A stretch of DNA of 64,000 bases. It comes from Bacteroidales bacterium. GTDB taxonomy: Bacteria > Bacteroidota > Bacteroidia > Bacteroidales > UBA4417. The notes beneath the pieces are model-generated. The model worked only from the letters and a program-made list of their open reading frames with translations. It made no database searches and was not told the DNA's origin. The position numbers and the translations under genes are program-made. The DNA lies in the NCBI GenBank assembly GCA_016707705.1, contig JADJHD010000003.1, forward strand, positions 62,001 through 126,000. The letters are read 5' to 3'. Positions 55,101-63,439 of the stretch are shown piece by piece. Each line of letters opens with the position of its first letter. Position 1 is the stretch's first letter.

Positions 55101-56917
55101 TTACACCCCCTAATCAAACAGTTTCCTCAATTGCTGGGACAACCCCCTTTACGGTTACCACTTCATCAAACTGGTCAGCAGCTAGCGATGCGGCTTGGTG
55201 TACCGTTACACCTTCCGGAAGCGGAAATGGAACCATCACTGCCAGTTTTACAGCTAACCTTACAACATCAACAAGAGTAGCGAATATAACAGTAACAGTT
55301 ATTGGCCTCAGCCCGGTTGTTGTTACTGTAACGCAGACCGCATCAACCCCGCAGCTATTGGTTACCCCTGCAAATCAAACTGTTACAGCTTTAGCAGGCA
55401 ACACCTCCTTTACAGTTACTTCAAATGTTTCCTGGAATGTTGTAAGCGATGCAGTATGGTGCACGGTAACACCATCGGGGACAGGCAATGGAACAATTGT
55501 AGCAAACTATCTTCAGAATACAGGAGCGCCATCCAGAATTGCAAATATTACCGTTACTGCCAGCGGGTTCAGTCCGGTTATTGTTACCGTTTCACAGGCA
55601 GGTTCATCGCCCACCCTGGTTGTTACTCCTCCTTACCAGAACGTTGGTGCTGCAGCTGGTTCAGTGACCTATACCGTCAGTTCAAACTCTGCCTGGTCAG
55701 TGGTCACAACAGGAGCATGGTTTACAGCAACTTCCGGTGGATTTGGAAACGGAAGCATAGTTGCCAATTATCAGGCCAATTCATCAGTTGATCCAAGGTC
55801 AGATTCAATAATCGTCAGTGTTGCAGGTCTTGCCCCAATAGTGGTCCTGCTTTCACAATCAGGTGCTGCACCTTTGCTCTCGGTTACACCTCCAAATCAA
55901 AACGTACCCGGAGTAGAGGGCTCAACTACTTTCACAGTTACAGCAAATGCCCCCTGGACGCTTACCAGCAATGCTGCATGGTGCACTGCTACTCCATCTG
56001 GAACAGGCAATGGAACCATTGTGGCAAATTATGAAACCAATCCGGTTCTTACTACCAGGGTAGCAACACTTACAGTTAATGTAAATGGTATTATCCCTGT
56101 TAACGTAACGGTTACTCAGGCTGCAGGAGCTATAACCCTCAGCATTGATCCCCATAATCAGAATGTCAATGCGCTAAATGGCACTGTGGTCTATAATGTG
56201 CACAGCAACACAGCCTGGACAGCCAGCTCAAGTGCTTCATGGTGTACTGCAAATGCTTCAGGCAATGGAGATGGAACCATTACTGCCATTTACACTGCAA
56301 ATCCTGATGCAATCGATCGAATTGCAACAATTTCCGTTTCAGCAACGGGAGTAGCACCAGCTACTGCAACCCTTACCCAGTTTGCTGCTGCTGCAACACT
56401 TGCTGTCACTCCACCTGTTCAGAATGTTGCCATGCCTGCAGGAACTGCCACATTTAATGTAACCTCCAATGCCAACTGGAATACAAGCAGCAATGTTAAC
56501 TGGTGTTCCGCAACACCATTTGGAACCGGCAATGGCGTAATTACTGCATACTATGACGAAAATACCGGACCTGTTGTTAGAACGGCCAATATAACAGTTA
56601 CAGTCTCAGGTATCAGTCCTCAGGTTGTGCAGGTAATTCAGCTTCCTTCCTTCGTTTCAATTGATGAGAATTCCAAAGAAGGATTGCTTGTATTCCCCAA
56701 TCCAACTTCAGGAATATTTGTGCTCGGTGGTTCATCCAGAACGAATCTCGATATGGATGTTATGATTGCTGATAATCTCGGACAGGTAATTCTGATGAGG
56801 AAATGCACAGGAGACTCAAGGTACACTTTTGACCTTTCATCAGCTGCCAGAGGTAGTTATTATCTAAAAGTTCGCTATCAGGGGAAAGAATTAAGCTGGA
56901 AGCTGGTTCTGGAATAG
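52154..56917 (+). CDS. Giant secreted BACON-repeat protein with T9SS type A sorting domain
   Basis: 1587 residues. Signal peptide about 1-22 (ALFLTLLLVFQVFYL core). Residues about 75-525 form a beta-propeller-like region with Asp/Asn/Gly-rich loops (CNGAAGPNHYMQSVN, WYKYSFDVADMPDYP). Two fibronectin-III-like domains cover about 531-725 (YHFEWGTTVSYG, YHIRAYATNSNG). A jelly-roll, cleaved-adhesin/MAM-like domain covers about 724-889 (LDLTGYTNVTLQFNHYF). Seven BACON domains of 87 residues run from 891 to 1499, each with an SxxxWCTxTPSGTGNG-type centre. The last 75 residues are a type A sorting domain (VFPNPTSGIFVL, GSYYLKVRYQGKEL). The T9SS exports and anchors it at the surface, where it probably binds glycans or mucin-like polymers. 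A strong terminator follows the stop. Confidence 0.93.
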   Translation: MSKTALFLTLLLVFQVFYLKSQNLSVSPTEIKQGSFLGETPPLRDIPPLTPQEIQIIKEKAEKKLFNRNLKDRSYPFSETALPKGSDPAWQKSMGMNGNPKAPLVNFDAETSPYYPPDCNGAAGPNHYMQSVNCTYAIYTKTGTLVAGPTNMNTLFSGVTGSTYNDGDPIILYDEQAQRFVATEFSISGSNDYVMIAVSATSDPTGTWYKYSFDVADMPDYPKFGVWQDGYYMGDNNSGGNDIYVFQRSVMIAGGASPGMVAFNNPNSPGSIDGFMCVPPVDNDGVAAPAGAPGIFIAVNDDAIGGGSDQLWIYELAVNWTTPASSTFSRTQQLAVTAFDSNFGNDWTNIAQPGTTQQLDAIPQVIMNVPQYRNFGTYQTLVCCHSVDVDNSDHAGIRWYELRRGTQTSGNWAVRQQGTYAPDAHSRWMGSIMLNGSGKIGLGYSISSSTVYPGIRFTGQTSAAYNAGNGIMDLPEDIIHTGAYSQTGVERWGDYSQMSVDPSDDQTFWFTTQYIGSGGTRKTKVASFKIGNNPAVVTLPATAVTGSTAILNGTVNPNGFATNYHFEWGTTVSYGNNTPTLSAGSGSSAVPVTADISGLTGGQTYHFRLVGVNSDGTSYGSDLTFTPGAASVTTTAASSISLTGATAGGVVVTDGGSVVTARGICWGVSANPLVSGSHTTDGSGVGAFTSILTGLSSNTTYHIRAYATNSNGTYYGEDLTFTTLCGIYSLPFSEAFSGTTIPNCWSQIDHQGNNQVWAFGTITGQNPNPTLTGNYAYLNSDAYGTGNSQDADLVTPTLDLTGYTNVTLQFNHYFKSYSGSAGTVYFSIDNGTNWTQLLQYVTTSTTNPAAVSTVVAQVAGQANVKFKWNYTGTWGYYWAVDDVLITGTASAPTLSVTPANQNVGTAAGNTTFSVVSNSAWTVSSDAAWCTVTPSGTGNGTITANYTQNTGAAPRIATITVTVTGLTPVQVTVTQAGTAPTLVVTPPNQTVSSIAGTTPFTVTTSSNWSAASDAAWCTVTPSGSGNGTITASFTANLTTSTRVANITVTVIGLSPVVVTVTQTASTPQLLVTPANQTVTALAGNTSFTVTSNVSWNVVSDAVWCTVTPSGTGNGTIVANYLQNTGAPSRIANITVTASGFSPVIVTVSQAGSSPTLVVTPPYQNVGAAAGSVTYTVSSNSAWSVVTTGAWFTATSGGFGNGSIVANYQANSSVDPRSDSIIVSVAGLAPIVVLLSQSGAAPLLSVTPPNQNVPGVEGSTTFTVTANAPWTLTSNAAWCTATPSGTGNGTIVANYETNPVLTTRVATLTVNVNGIIPVNVTVTQAAGAITLSIDPHNQNVNALNGTVVYNVHSNTAWTASSSASWCTANASGNGDGTITAIYTANPDAIDRIATISVSATGVAPATATLTQFAAAATLAVTPPVQNVAMPAGTATFNVTSNANWNTSSNVNWCSATPFGTGNGVITAYYDENTGPVVRTANITVTVSGISPQVVQVIQLPSFVSIDENSKEGLLVFPNPTSGIFVLGGSSRTNLDMDVMIADNLGQVILMRKCTGDSRYTFDLSSAARGSYYLKVRYQGKELSWKLVLE
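54824..56650 (+). repeat. Seven tandem 261-base BACON-domain repeats
   Basis: Seven in-frame units of exactly 87 codons each. Repeats 1-3 and 5 are closest to each other (shared WCTVTPSGTGNGTI-like core). Repeat 4 has lost the central Cys (AWFTATSGG), and repeats 6 and 7 are more divergent. The constant unit length with no gaps suggests recent expansion or strong length constraint. Confidence 0.9.
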
Positions 56918-56943
56918 GAATAATCTTCCCCCTAAAATTGATA

Positions 56944-56980
56944 AAGCCACCGGAATTGCTATTCCGGTGGCTTATTTTTT
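56944..56980 (+). terminator. Strong Rho-independent terminator
   Basis: A perfect 13-base stem (AAGCCACCGGAAT with ATTCCGGTGGCTT), a TGCT loop, then ATTTTTT. It ends the BACON protein gene. Confidence 0.93.
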
Positions 56981-57106
56981 CCGGGATAAGCAGAATGAAT
57001 GATTATTTTCAGGCAGGCTTATCCTTTCAATCTTTGAACTGTTTGTATTGGTATAAACTGTGACGAGTTCCGTCATTGCTAAGTATCTTTACACAAAAAT
57101 TACAGA

Positions 57107-58246
57107 ATGGAAAACTTTACCTATTACAATCCAACAGCCCTGCATTTCGGTAAGGGTGTTCTTGATAAAATGCCCGGTATTATCAGCAAGTATGGCAAAA
57201 AGCTATTATTGGTCTATGGAAAGGGCTCGATAAAATCAAACGGATACTATGATAAACTGATGCAGCAGCTAGAGGAGGCTGGATTTCAGGTTGTGGAATA
57301 CGGTGGAATCAAGTCAAACCCTTTGGTTGAAGATGTGGATGCCGCTGCAGCACTTGGAAGAAGCGAAAATGTTGATGTTATCCTCGCTGTTGGTGGAGGG
57401 AGCGTTATTGATTCTGCCAAGATCATCTCCATTACCATTCCGGTGCAGCATAGCGCATGGGATTTCTACACTTACAGGGCTAAGCCAAAATCTGCAGTTC
57501 CTCTGATTGCTGTTTTAACGCTGGCAGCCACCGGCACAGAAATGAATCCTTTTGCTGTTCTGCAAAATGAAAAGACAGGAAGGAAAGACGGATATTCCTC
57601 AGAACTAATCTTCCCCAAGCATTCATTTCTTGATCCGGAACTCACCTACTCAGTCCCGGCATCATATACTGCCTATGGTATTGCTGACCTGATTGCTCAT
57701 TGTCTGGAAAACTATTTCGGAAAGGGTGAATGTACATTAAGTGACAGGTTTATTTTTTCCATAATAAACGATGCCATCGAATGGGGTCCCCGACTGGTTA
57801 AGAACCTGCATGGGTATGAAGAACGTGCAGCTATTATGTATGATGCTACCATGGCTCTTAACCTTTTGACAGCAAACGGGAAATCAGGTGGCGACTGGGG
57901 CGTTCATTCCCTTGGACATATTCTCTCATTGCTGTTTGATGTTCCGCATGGTGCTTCCCTTTCGATTATCTTCCCTGCCTGGATGAAGGTTTTCAGAGAT
58001 CAGGCCGGTGACAGGATTGCGTTCCTGGGCAAAAATACCTTTGGCACAAATGGAGTTCAGGAAACCATAGAAGCTTTTGAAACCTTCTTCAGGGGCATTG
58101 GAACCCCAACACGGCTCAGTGATGTCAACATTAATTCTGACAAACATGAAGCCATCCTTGCGCAATGGATACGGAATAAGGCTGAAGGAAGCTGTTATAA
58201 GCCCACACACGATGATTACCGGCAGTTGCTTAGCAACATGGAGTAA
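57107..58246 (+). CDS. Iron-containing alcohol dehydrogenase (butanol dehydrogenase type)
   Basis: 379 residues. The NAD(P)-binding part has LLLVYGKGSIKSNGYYDKL and VGGGSVIDSAK. Metal ligands are in ADLIAHCLENYF and GVHSLGHILSLLFDVPHGASL (Asp, His, His, His in the expected order). It resembles the BdhA/YqhD group that uses NADPH to reduce aldehydes. Monocistronic as far as visible, with nfo starting 147 bases downstream. The natural substrate cannot be told. Confidence 0.94.
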   Translation: MENFTYYNPTALHFGKGVLDKMPGIISKYGKKLLLVYGKGSIKSNGYYDKLMQQLEEAGFQVVEYGGIKSNPLVEDVDAAAALGRSENVDVILAVGGGSVIDSAKIISITIPVQHSAWDFYTYRAKPKSAVPLIAVLTLAATGTEMNPFAVLQNEKTGRKDGYSSELIFPKHSFLDPELTYSVPASYTAYGIADLIAHCLENYFGKGECTLSDRFIFSIINDAIEWGPRLVKNLHGYEERAAIMYDATMALNLLTANGKSGGDWGVHSLGHILSLLFDVPHGASLSIIFPAWMKVFRDQAGDRIAFLGKNTFGTNGVQETIEAFETFFRGIGTPTRLSDVNINSDKHEAILAQWIRNKAEGSCYKPTHDDYRQLLSNME

Positions 58247-58392
58247 CGAACACAGAACCCTCCCTGAAGCCGCATTCTATGCATTTGGGCCATGCTGATT
58301 CGATTAGAGCTACAGATAATATCAGTCTTTAGTTGCAGTCTATTGAACAATGCCCCGGTCATTGTTTGTTTAATACCAGAAATATAAAAGCC

Positions 58393-59238
58393 ATGAAATA
58401 TATTGGAGCCCATGTTAGTGCAGGTGGTGGAGTTGAGAATGCACCTGTGAATGCACACGAAATTGGGGCAAAAGCTTTCGCCTTATTCACTAAGAATCAG
58501 AGGCAGTGGGTTTCAGCCCCCTTGACTGATAAGAGCATTGAGCTGTTTAAGGAGAACTGCGCGAAATATGGCTATCTGCCTTCACAGATTCTGCCTCACG
58601 ACAGCTACCTGATCAATTTGGGTCATCCCGAAGCAGGTGGTCTGGAGAAATCAAGGGCAGCATTCCTTGATGAGATGCAGCGTTGCGAACAACTTGGCCT
58701 CGACAGACTGAATTTCCATCCCGGTAGTCATCTGAATCAGATAACTGAGGAGGAAAGCCTTATTATAGTTGCAGAGTCCATTAATCAGGTTCTCGATAAA
58801 ACCAGGGGTGTTTGTGCCGTAATTGAGAATACTGCAGGGCAGGGGACCAACCTTGGCTATAAATTCGAGCAGCTGGCTTTTATCATCGACAGGGTTGAGG
58901 ACAAGAGCCGGGTTGGAGTTTGCATCGACACATGCCACTCCTTTACTGCAGGATATGATTTGCTTTCGGAAGAAGGTTTTAAATCAACTTTTTCCCGGTT
59001 TGATGAAATTGTAGGGTTTGCCTATCTCAAGGGAATGCACATCAATGATTCCATGAAGCCATTGGGGAGTCGGGTCGACAGGCACGATAGCATTGGCAAG
59101 GGCTTTCTGGGTTCGGAAGTTTTCGTCAGAATCATGAATGACCCCAGGTTTGATAATATTCCACTTATCCTCGAAACCCCTGATGAAACCATCTGGAATG
59201 AGGAGATCGCACTTCTGTATTCAATGATCAGGAAATAA
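58393..59238 (+). CDS. nfo: Endonuclease IV
   Basis: 281 residues from ATG 58393 (MKYIGAHVSAGGGVENAP), the usual N-terminus of the family; an earlier frame start at 58333 adds nothing conserved. Zinc-site motifs: LNFHPGSH, AVIENTAGQG, VGVCIDTCHSF, HINDSM and PLILETPDE. It cuts DNA at abasic sites in base excision repair. The last 11 bases overlap the convergent membrane protein gene. Confidence 0.97.
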   Translation: MKYIGAHVSAGGGVENAPVNAHEIGAKAFALFTKNQRQWVSAPLTDKSIELFKENCAKYGYLPSQILPHDSYLINLGHPEAGGLEKSRAAFLDEMQRCEQLGLDRLNFHPGSHLNQITEEESLIIVAESINQVLDKTRGVCAVIENTAGQGTNLGYKFEQLAFIIDRVEDKSRVGVCIDTCHSFTAGYDLLSEEGFKSTFSRFDEIVGFAYLKGMHINDSMKPLGSRVDRHDSIGKGFLGSEVFVRIMNDPRFDNIPLILETPDETIWNEEIALLYSMIRK

Positions 59239-60181
59239 CTGACTTCTCTGTTATTTTTGGAGTTCTAAGTTTCAGCTCCAGTCTGCGAATCCATACAGCA
59301 AGCATTGCAATAAGAACCCGGGGCCAGATCATCCAGTGAATGGTATAGCCAAGTGCAAGGAAAAGCAGGGGATCTTCAAGTTGTGAATGCGATACTGCAA
59401 TGTGATGATTCAGGAGGTCTGCATCCTGTTTCGACATTTTCTTTTCTTCTACCTGATCAATCATTATTGCTGAGCCATAGGCCAAACCAATGGCATTTGC
59501 AACAATCCATGAAAATGCTGTCGGAAGAGGAAGTCCAAACAGCTTCATCAGAGGTTGCAAGGGCTTTTCGAGCCATTTCATCAATCCGAATTCTTCCATT
59601 AGCCGTTGAAGGATGAGCAGCAGGTTGACCAGCACAATGATCTTGATTGTCGTAATGCTGATGGTCTGAAGCCATTTGATCAGAACTTCCGAAAAAACAG
59701 CCTCTTGACTGACAGTATTTTCAGATGAAACAATTTGTGAAACAGGGAGCAGGAAATTAAGGAACAGTCCGATCAGAAGGCTTCCCGTTAAGCGCAGGGT
59801 AAGCATTCGGACAACAGATGAGCCTGTTTTTTTGAGTACTGCTGTCTCAATCAGAAATCCATGGGAAACAAGACACATTGTTCCAATTATAATCCCTTCC
59901 CGGACTGGCAGGTTAAGGGTTGTCAGGACGGCAACTACAGAATAGATATTGGTAAATACACTGGTGATCAGAACTATAGCGGCGCTTCCTGGCAATCCAA
60001 GGTAATGGAAGAAGGGTCCCGTTACTTTTGCCATCAGATTCAAAAGTCCGAAGTAATTCATGAGCAGGACCGCAAAGGAGACCGGAATAGTGATTTTCAA
60101 AAGCCACCAGGAAGTCCTGATTCCCTTTGGGAGGGCCAGCTTTACACTTTTGCTGAAGCGTTGAAGAAATGAAGGATTCAT
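59228..60181 (-). CDS. Nucleoside-recognition (Gate) domain membrane protein
   Basis: 317 residues with about eight membrane helices. Two Gate-type halves are visible, each with a GLL/GLP-x-Phe/Pro-rich turn (GPFFHYLGLPGSAAIVLITS; KPLQPLMKLFGLPLPTAF). Gate domains occur in nucleoside and ion transporters and in SpmA/SpmB. The cargo is unknown. The hydrophilic loop HHIAVSHSQLEDPLLF near the C-terminus is conserved-looking. The stop lies inside the end of the convergent nfo gene. Confidence 0.8.
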   Translation of the reverse strand: MNPSFLQRFSKSVKLALPKGIRTSWWLLKITIPVSFAVLLMNYFGLLNLMAKVTGPFFHYLGLPGSAAIVLITSVFTNIYSVVAVLTTLNLPVREGIIIGTMCLVSHGFLIETAVLKKTGSSVVRMLTLRLTGSLLIGLFLNFLLPVSQIVSSENTVSQEAVFSEVLIKWLQTISITTIKIIVLVNLLLILQRLMEEFGLMKWLEKPLQPLMKLFGLPLPTAFSWIVANAIGLAYGSAIMIDQVEEKKMSKQDADLLNHHIAVSHSQLEDPLLFLALGYTIHWMIWPRVLIAMLAVWIRRLELKLRTPKITEKSVIS

Positions 60182-60368
60182 CGAGGGTAAAATGGTTCAA
60201 TCACAATTTAACAGGTTCTCCCCAAAACAGAACTTAAGGTAGAATTAAGCTACTATAAAAACAGGCGGTGTAAAATTACCCCTTTTTGATCAGCTTGTTT
60301 CCGGGAAGAATAGAATTGGATGGAGAAATAGTGCAGGCACAGAAGATAACAGAACAGGCTGATAGGTT

Positions 60369-61079
60369 TTAGCCTGCAGTATCAATTGAGGGTTGAGCAG
60401 ATGTGTTTTTCTTCCTGAGGGTTTCAGCTTTTGCCCAGTCGATAGTTGCCCCTGACTTGCTTCCCATCGCCAATTTAACGTTCCCTCTGGCAAGGTATGC
60501 AGAAACATATGAAGGATCAAGCCTCACAGCATTGTTCAGATCATGAAGGGCCCCGTTCAAATCCTCAAGCTGAAGTTTAATATTTCCCCGGTTGTAATAT
60601 AGAATAGCGTCATTTGGATCTGCCTTCAGGGCATCTGAATAATCCTTGAGTGCGCCCATCAGGTCATTGAGTTTGTAGCGGGCATTGCCTCTCATAAACA
60701 GAGCATCGGCATAATGAGCATCCATCTGCAACACCTTCTCAAGATCTTTTGAAGCTAATTGGAACTCATTAAGTTGGAAATAGGCATTTCCGCGATTGTA
60801 ATAGGCATCGGTATACGCAGGACGAAGTCTTATAGCCCTGGTAAAATCCTCCACAGCTGAAAATAAATCTCCCAGTTCTGCCTTTGCCTGAGCTCGGGCA
60901 TGAAATGCTTTTGCGTTGCGGGGATTAAGTTCAATTGCCTTTGTAAAATCTTCGATGGCTCCGAATTGATCTCTGGGTTTGCGTGAAGCCAGACCTTTTC
61001 TTAGAATAAACATTGAGCGAATCCCTGAAACAGAGACAGCTGATAGTATTCGCTGAAAAAGTAAACCAAGAGGTTTCAT
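60369..61079 (-). CDS. Tetratricopeptide repeat protein
   Basis: 236 residues from ATG 61079 (an upstream TTG at 61088 is less likely). After a short N-terminal hydrophobic stretch, about five TPR units follow (AIEDFTKAIELNPRNAKAFH; AVEDFTRAIRLRPAYTDAYY; ASKDLEKVLQMDAHYADAL; ALKDYSDALKADPNDAILYY; ALHDLNNAVRLDPSYVSAY). It mediates protein-protein contacts. Partners are unknown. A weak hairpin (CAGGCT/AGCCTG) is just past the stop. Confidence 0.9.
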   Translation of the reverse strand: MKPLGLLFQRILSAVSVSGIRSMFILRKGLASRKPRDQFGAIEDFTKAIELNPRNAKAFHARAQAKAELGDLFSAVEDFTRAIRLRPAYTDAYYNRGNAYFQLNEFQLASKDLEKVLQMDAHYADALFMRGNARYKLNDLMGALKDYSDALKADPNDAILYYNRGNIKLQLEDLNGALHDLNNAVRLDPSYVSAYLARGNVKLAMGSKSGATIDWAKAETLRKKNTSAQPSIDTAG

Positions 61080-61261
61080 AGACGACAAACAGTTTTTCTC
61101 CTTACAAGGATTAAACTAACAGGTAAAACACGAAAAACACATGAAATGTTTACTCAAAATTAGGGGGTGGTATTTGTAAAGGTATAAAAAAACAATAACA
61201 GGTGGATTGTCAGCAAAATTGAAAATGCTTTTCTCTTGATGCCCGAGTGTTTATCATGTGA

Positions 61262-61289
61262 TTGGATTCAGAGTTTTTCCGTATGTTTG
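61262..61289 (+). promoter_or_regulatory. Probable promoter of family A paralogue 2
   Basis: TTG, a 17-base spacer, then TATGTTTG (exact -7 box), 34 bases before the ATG at 61324. The spacing is slightly short. Confidence 0.45.
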
Positions 61290-61323
61290 AGAATAGAATT
61301 CAGCCAAAGGAAATTGTTGGTAT

Positions 61324-62562
61324 ATGTTCAAGAGATTCAAGTACCAGAGGGAATATCGTCGCAAGCAGAATGCCGATAAGCGTAAGCTTAGAAAGCATCA
61401 TGAAGCGATGCGGAAGGAGATGAAGGCTGAGATAAAAGCTGAAAGAAGTAAACAATTCCACCATTTTCTGGCAAATCCTTTCAGGTCGCGTGGACTATCT
61501 CCGGATGCTGAATTAAAGCGGGAGATGAAGTCTGAAATTTATCGGCTCAAAAAGGATGAACGGCAGAGGAAAATGAGGCGGTTCAGGGAGAATCCAATAA
61601 GGGCAATATTTTACAGGGAAAAGTCGAGCGAGGAGCTGCAAATGGCTCAGTGGAGGAAAACCGACAAGAAAGTTGCCTTCAGGAAAAGAATCAGATCGAA
61701 ATTTCATACACTGAGGGAAATATTTGGGACGGGTGATATTCGGAAGAAGTTCATCTATGGGACGATTCAATCTACCACGTTCTATATTCTGTCCTTCCTT
61801 ATTGTTTATATCTCATACCAAATGATTACCATGCTGGTATCCAAGGGTTTTAATATCCCGACAGTCTGGTATTATTACAGGGTTAAATTTCCACTGTTTT
61901 CAGGGTCTCATTTATATACCAGGGCTGCGCTTATCAGTATTTTTTCAGCAGGCCCCATGTTGAGCCTGATTCTGGCATTTATTTTTCTCAAGCAATATTT
62001 CAGCAAAAAAGTTAAAAGCCAGAATTTAAAGCTACTCTTACTTTGGGGTTTCATTAACGGAATCAATATGTTCTTTGGATCCTACATTGTAGGGTTCGTA
62101 ACCAGGACCGAATTCATCTATGTCTCTGAATGGATCTTTATGAGTTCGATGTTCGATGTGGAAGAGATCTTTTTTACAATCGTATCGATATCTATCTGTC
62201 TTCTGATTGGCAGATTGGTTACTCCATTGTTTTTACTTTCTTCCGGGTCGATAAAACTTATTGAGACCAAGAATAGGCTATTCTATATACTGAGCCATGT
62301 TTTCATTCCCTGGGGAATTGGGGTAGTGGTTTTCTTTTTGATGACCAGTCCCACCCATTATATTCCACTCTTTATGAAGACCATTACCCCTGTATTTATT
62401 CTTATGCCGACTATTTTTATCTATAATTCGGCAAGGAATGAAGCCATTCAAACAACAGGCGTAATTCAGAAGAGCTATTTCCGCTGGAGTATTGTAATCA
62501 TTCTGCTTGCCATCCTATTCTTCTACAGAATTCTTCTGAACTTCGGATTGCAATTGTTCTAG
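61324..62562 (+). CDS. Multi-pass membrane protein with basic N-terminus (family A paralogue 2)
   Basis: 412 residues. The first 145 are highly charged and basic, with two related units (HHFLANPFRSRGLSPDAELK and RRFRENPIRAIFYREKSSEE). About seven helices follow from residue 147. Paralogy with 49666-51153 is shown by a W/LYYYxVxFP stretch before helix 2, AGPMLSLILAFIF (209-221) matching SGPMISLIMAIFY, NMFFGSYIVGFVTRTEF matching MLFFGAFVGGAITRQGF, and VFIPWGIGVVVF matching LIIPWFIGGGLM. As in paralogue 1, no HExxH is present. Downstream, convergent, lie a truncated and an intact PID-CTERM-like gene. Function unknown. Confidence 0.8.
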   Translation: MFKRFKYQREYRRKQNADKRKLRKHHEAMRKEMKAEIKAERSKQFHHFLANPFRSRGLSPDAELKREMKSEIYRLKKDERQRKMRRFRENPIRAIFYREKSSEELQMAQWRKTDKKVAFRKRIRSKFHTLREIFGTGDIRKKFIYGTIQSTTFYILSFLIVYISYQMITMLVSKGFNIPTVWYYYRVKFPLFSGSHLYTRAALISIFSAGPMLSLILAFIFLKQYFSKKVKSQNLKLLLLWGFINGINMFFGSYIVGFVTRTEFIYVSEWIFMSSMFDVEEIFFTIVSISICLLIGRLVTPLFLLSSGSIKLIETKNRLFYILSHVFIPWGIGVVVFFLMTSPTHYIPLFMKTITPVFILMPTIFIYNSARNEAIQTTGVIQKSYFRWSIVIILLAILFFYRILLNFGLQLF

Positions 62563-62609
62563 ATACTACTTTAGAGCAGTTCGAAATAAAAACTTTATTC
62601 ATTGCCTGA

Positions 62610-62766
62610 AATGGAAAAGGCTCCCACCTGAATTAAAACAGGTAAGAGCCTTTCCTCAAGGAATAAATGGTCTTTTATTCCTCTGATTTATTCTGCAATG
62701 ATTTCCTGGTTCCGTATGCCAATCCAAGGGCAATGATGATTCCAAGGCCACCATCGATAGGTGCTG
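62610..62766. repeat. 157-base direct repeat, copy 1
   Basis: Nearly identical (two mismatches seen) to 63283-63439. It covers the terminator and the last 30 or so codons of the small PID-CTERM-like gene. No terminal inverted repeats are present. Confidence 0.95.
62616..62653. terminator. Terminator hairpin, copy 1
   Basis: Stem AAAGGCTCCCACCTG with CAGGTAAGAGCCTTT (one internal mismatch loop), between the convergent paralogue 2 gene and the truncated small gene. Part of the duplicated unit. Confidence 0.8.
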
Positions 62767-62818
62767 AACCTCCCGGGACTGGTCCTGACTTCTTCCGATT
62801 AATACACTTGCAATTTCT
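62675..62818 (-). pseudogene. Headless copy of the PID-CTERM-like small gene
   Basis: The minus-strand frame keeps the C-terminal anchor SAPIDGGLGIIIALGLAYG and the same stop as the intact gene 673 bases away. Upstream of PIDGG the sequence changes to SGPVPGG and then to unrelated codons, reaching a stop at 62819-62821 with no ATG or signal peptide. The 5' half has been lost or never copied, so no secreted product is expected. Confidence 0.85.
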
Positions 62819-63282
62819 TCACAATTGGAAACAGATTGCTATGAATGCAAAAACAACCTTATTCTTTAACTAACCTTAGTAGCAAATGGTTATTTCTGGA
62901 TCAAAACCTTATTCCCTTATTTCTGGCTTCTAGGTTTTCTGATATTCCAAAAGAAGTTCGTTGAATTCTTCTTCAGAGGTTTTTGTTCAAGGTAATAAGG
63001 TTAGGTAACTATTGGATTTCTCCCTGTCACTAAGGTTGTGAATGTATGATAAGGTTTGAATAAGGTCAGGCAAATTTTGGATTTCCCGCTGTCACTAAGG
63101 TTGTGAATGTAGGATAAGGTTTGATTTACTTCTCAAATTAGAAACAGGGTTTAAAAATAGCTATAAGTGCGGCAAAACTAAAAAACACCTGTTTTATCTC
63201 ATTAATGATCAGAATATTAAAAGTCGTTCAGGCTAAAATTCACGCACTGTCAGGAGTCAGGAGACCGTATTCATTAATCTTA
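62819..63282. other. Non-coding stretch between the duplicated small-gene ends
   Basis: About 460 bases, AT-rich, closed in all frames. It contains the 65-base tandem duplication at 62996-63124 and no gene. Confidence 0.7.
62996..63124. repeat. Two-copy 65-base tandem repeat
   Basis: 62996-63059 and 63061-63124 share a 64-base sequence with about eight differences, including the identical core GTCACTAAGGTTGTGAATGT. Only two copies and no spacer, so not a CRISPR. Confidence 0.9.
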
Positions 63283-63439
63283 AATGGGAAAGGCTCCCAC
63301 CTGAATTAAAACAGGTAAGAGCCTTTCCTCAAAGAATAAATGGTCTTTTATTCCTCTGATTTATTCTGCAATGATTTCCTGGTTCCGTATGCCAATCCAA
63401 GGGCAATGATGATTCCAAGGCCACCATCGATAGGTGCTG
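63283..63439. repeat. 157-base direct repeat, copy 2
   Basis: The donor-like copy, which includes the 3' end and terminator of the intact gene at 63348-63581. Confidence 0.95.
63289..63326 (-). terminator. Terminator of the intact small gene
   Basis: Same hairpin as 62616-62653 (AAAGGCTC...GAGCCTTT), 22 bases after the stop on the minus strand. Confidence 0.8.

Noticed and set aside
62996..63124. Possible CRISPR array
   Set aside because: Only two adjacent copies, imperfect, without spacers or cas genes.
62610..63439. Possible insertion sequence bounded by direct repeats
   Set aside because: No transposase and no inverted ends; the repeat is the 3' end of a gene with its terminator.
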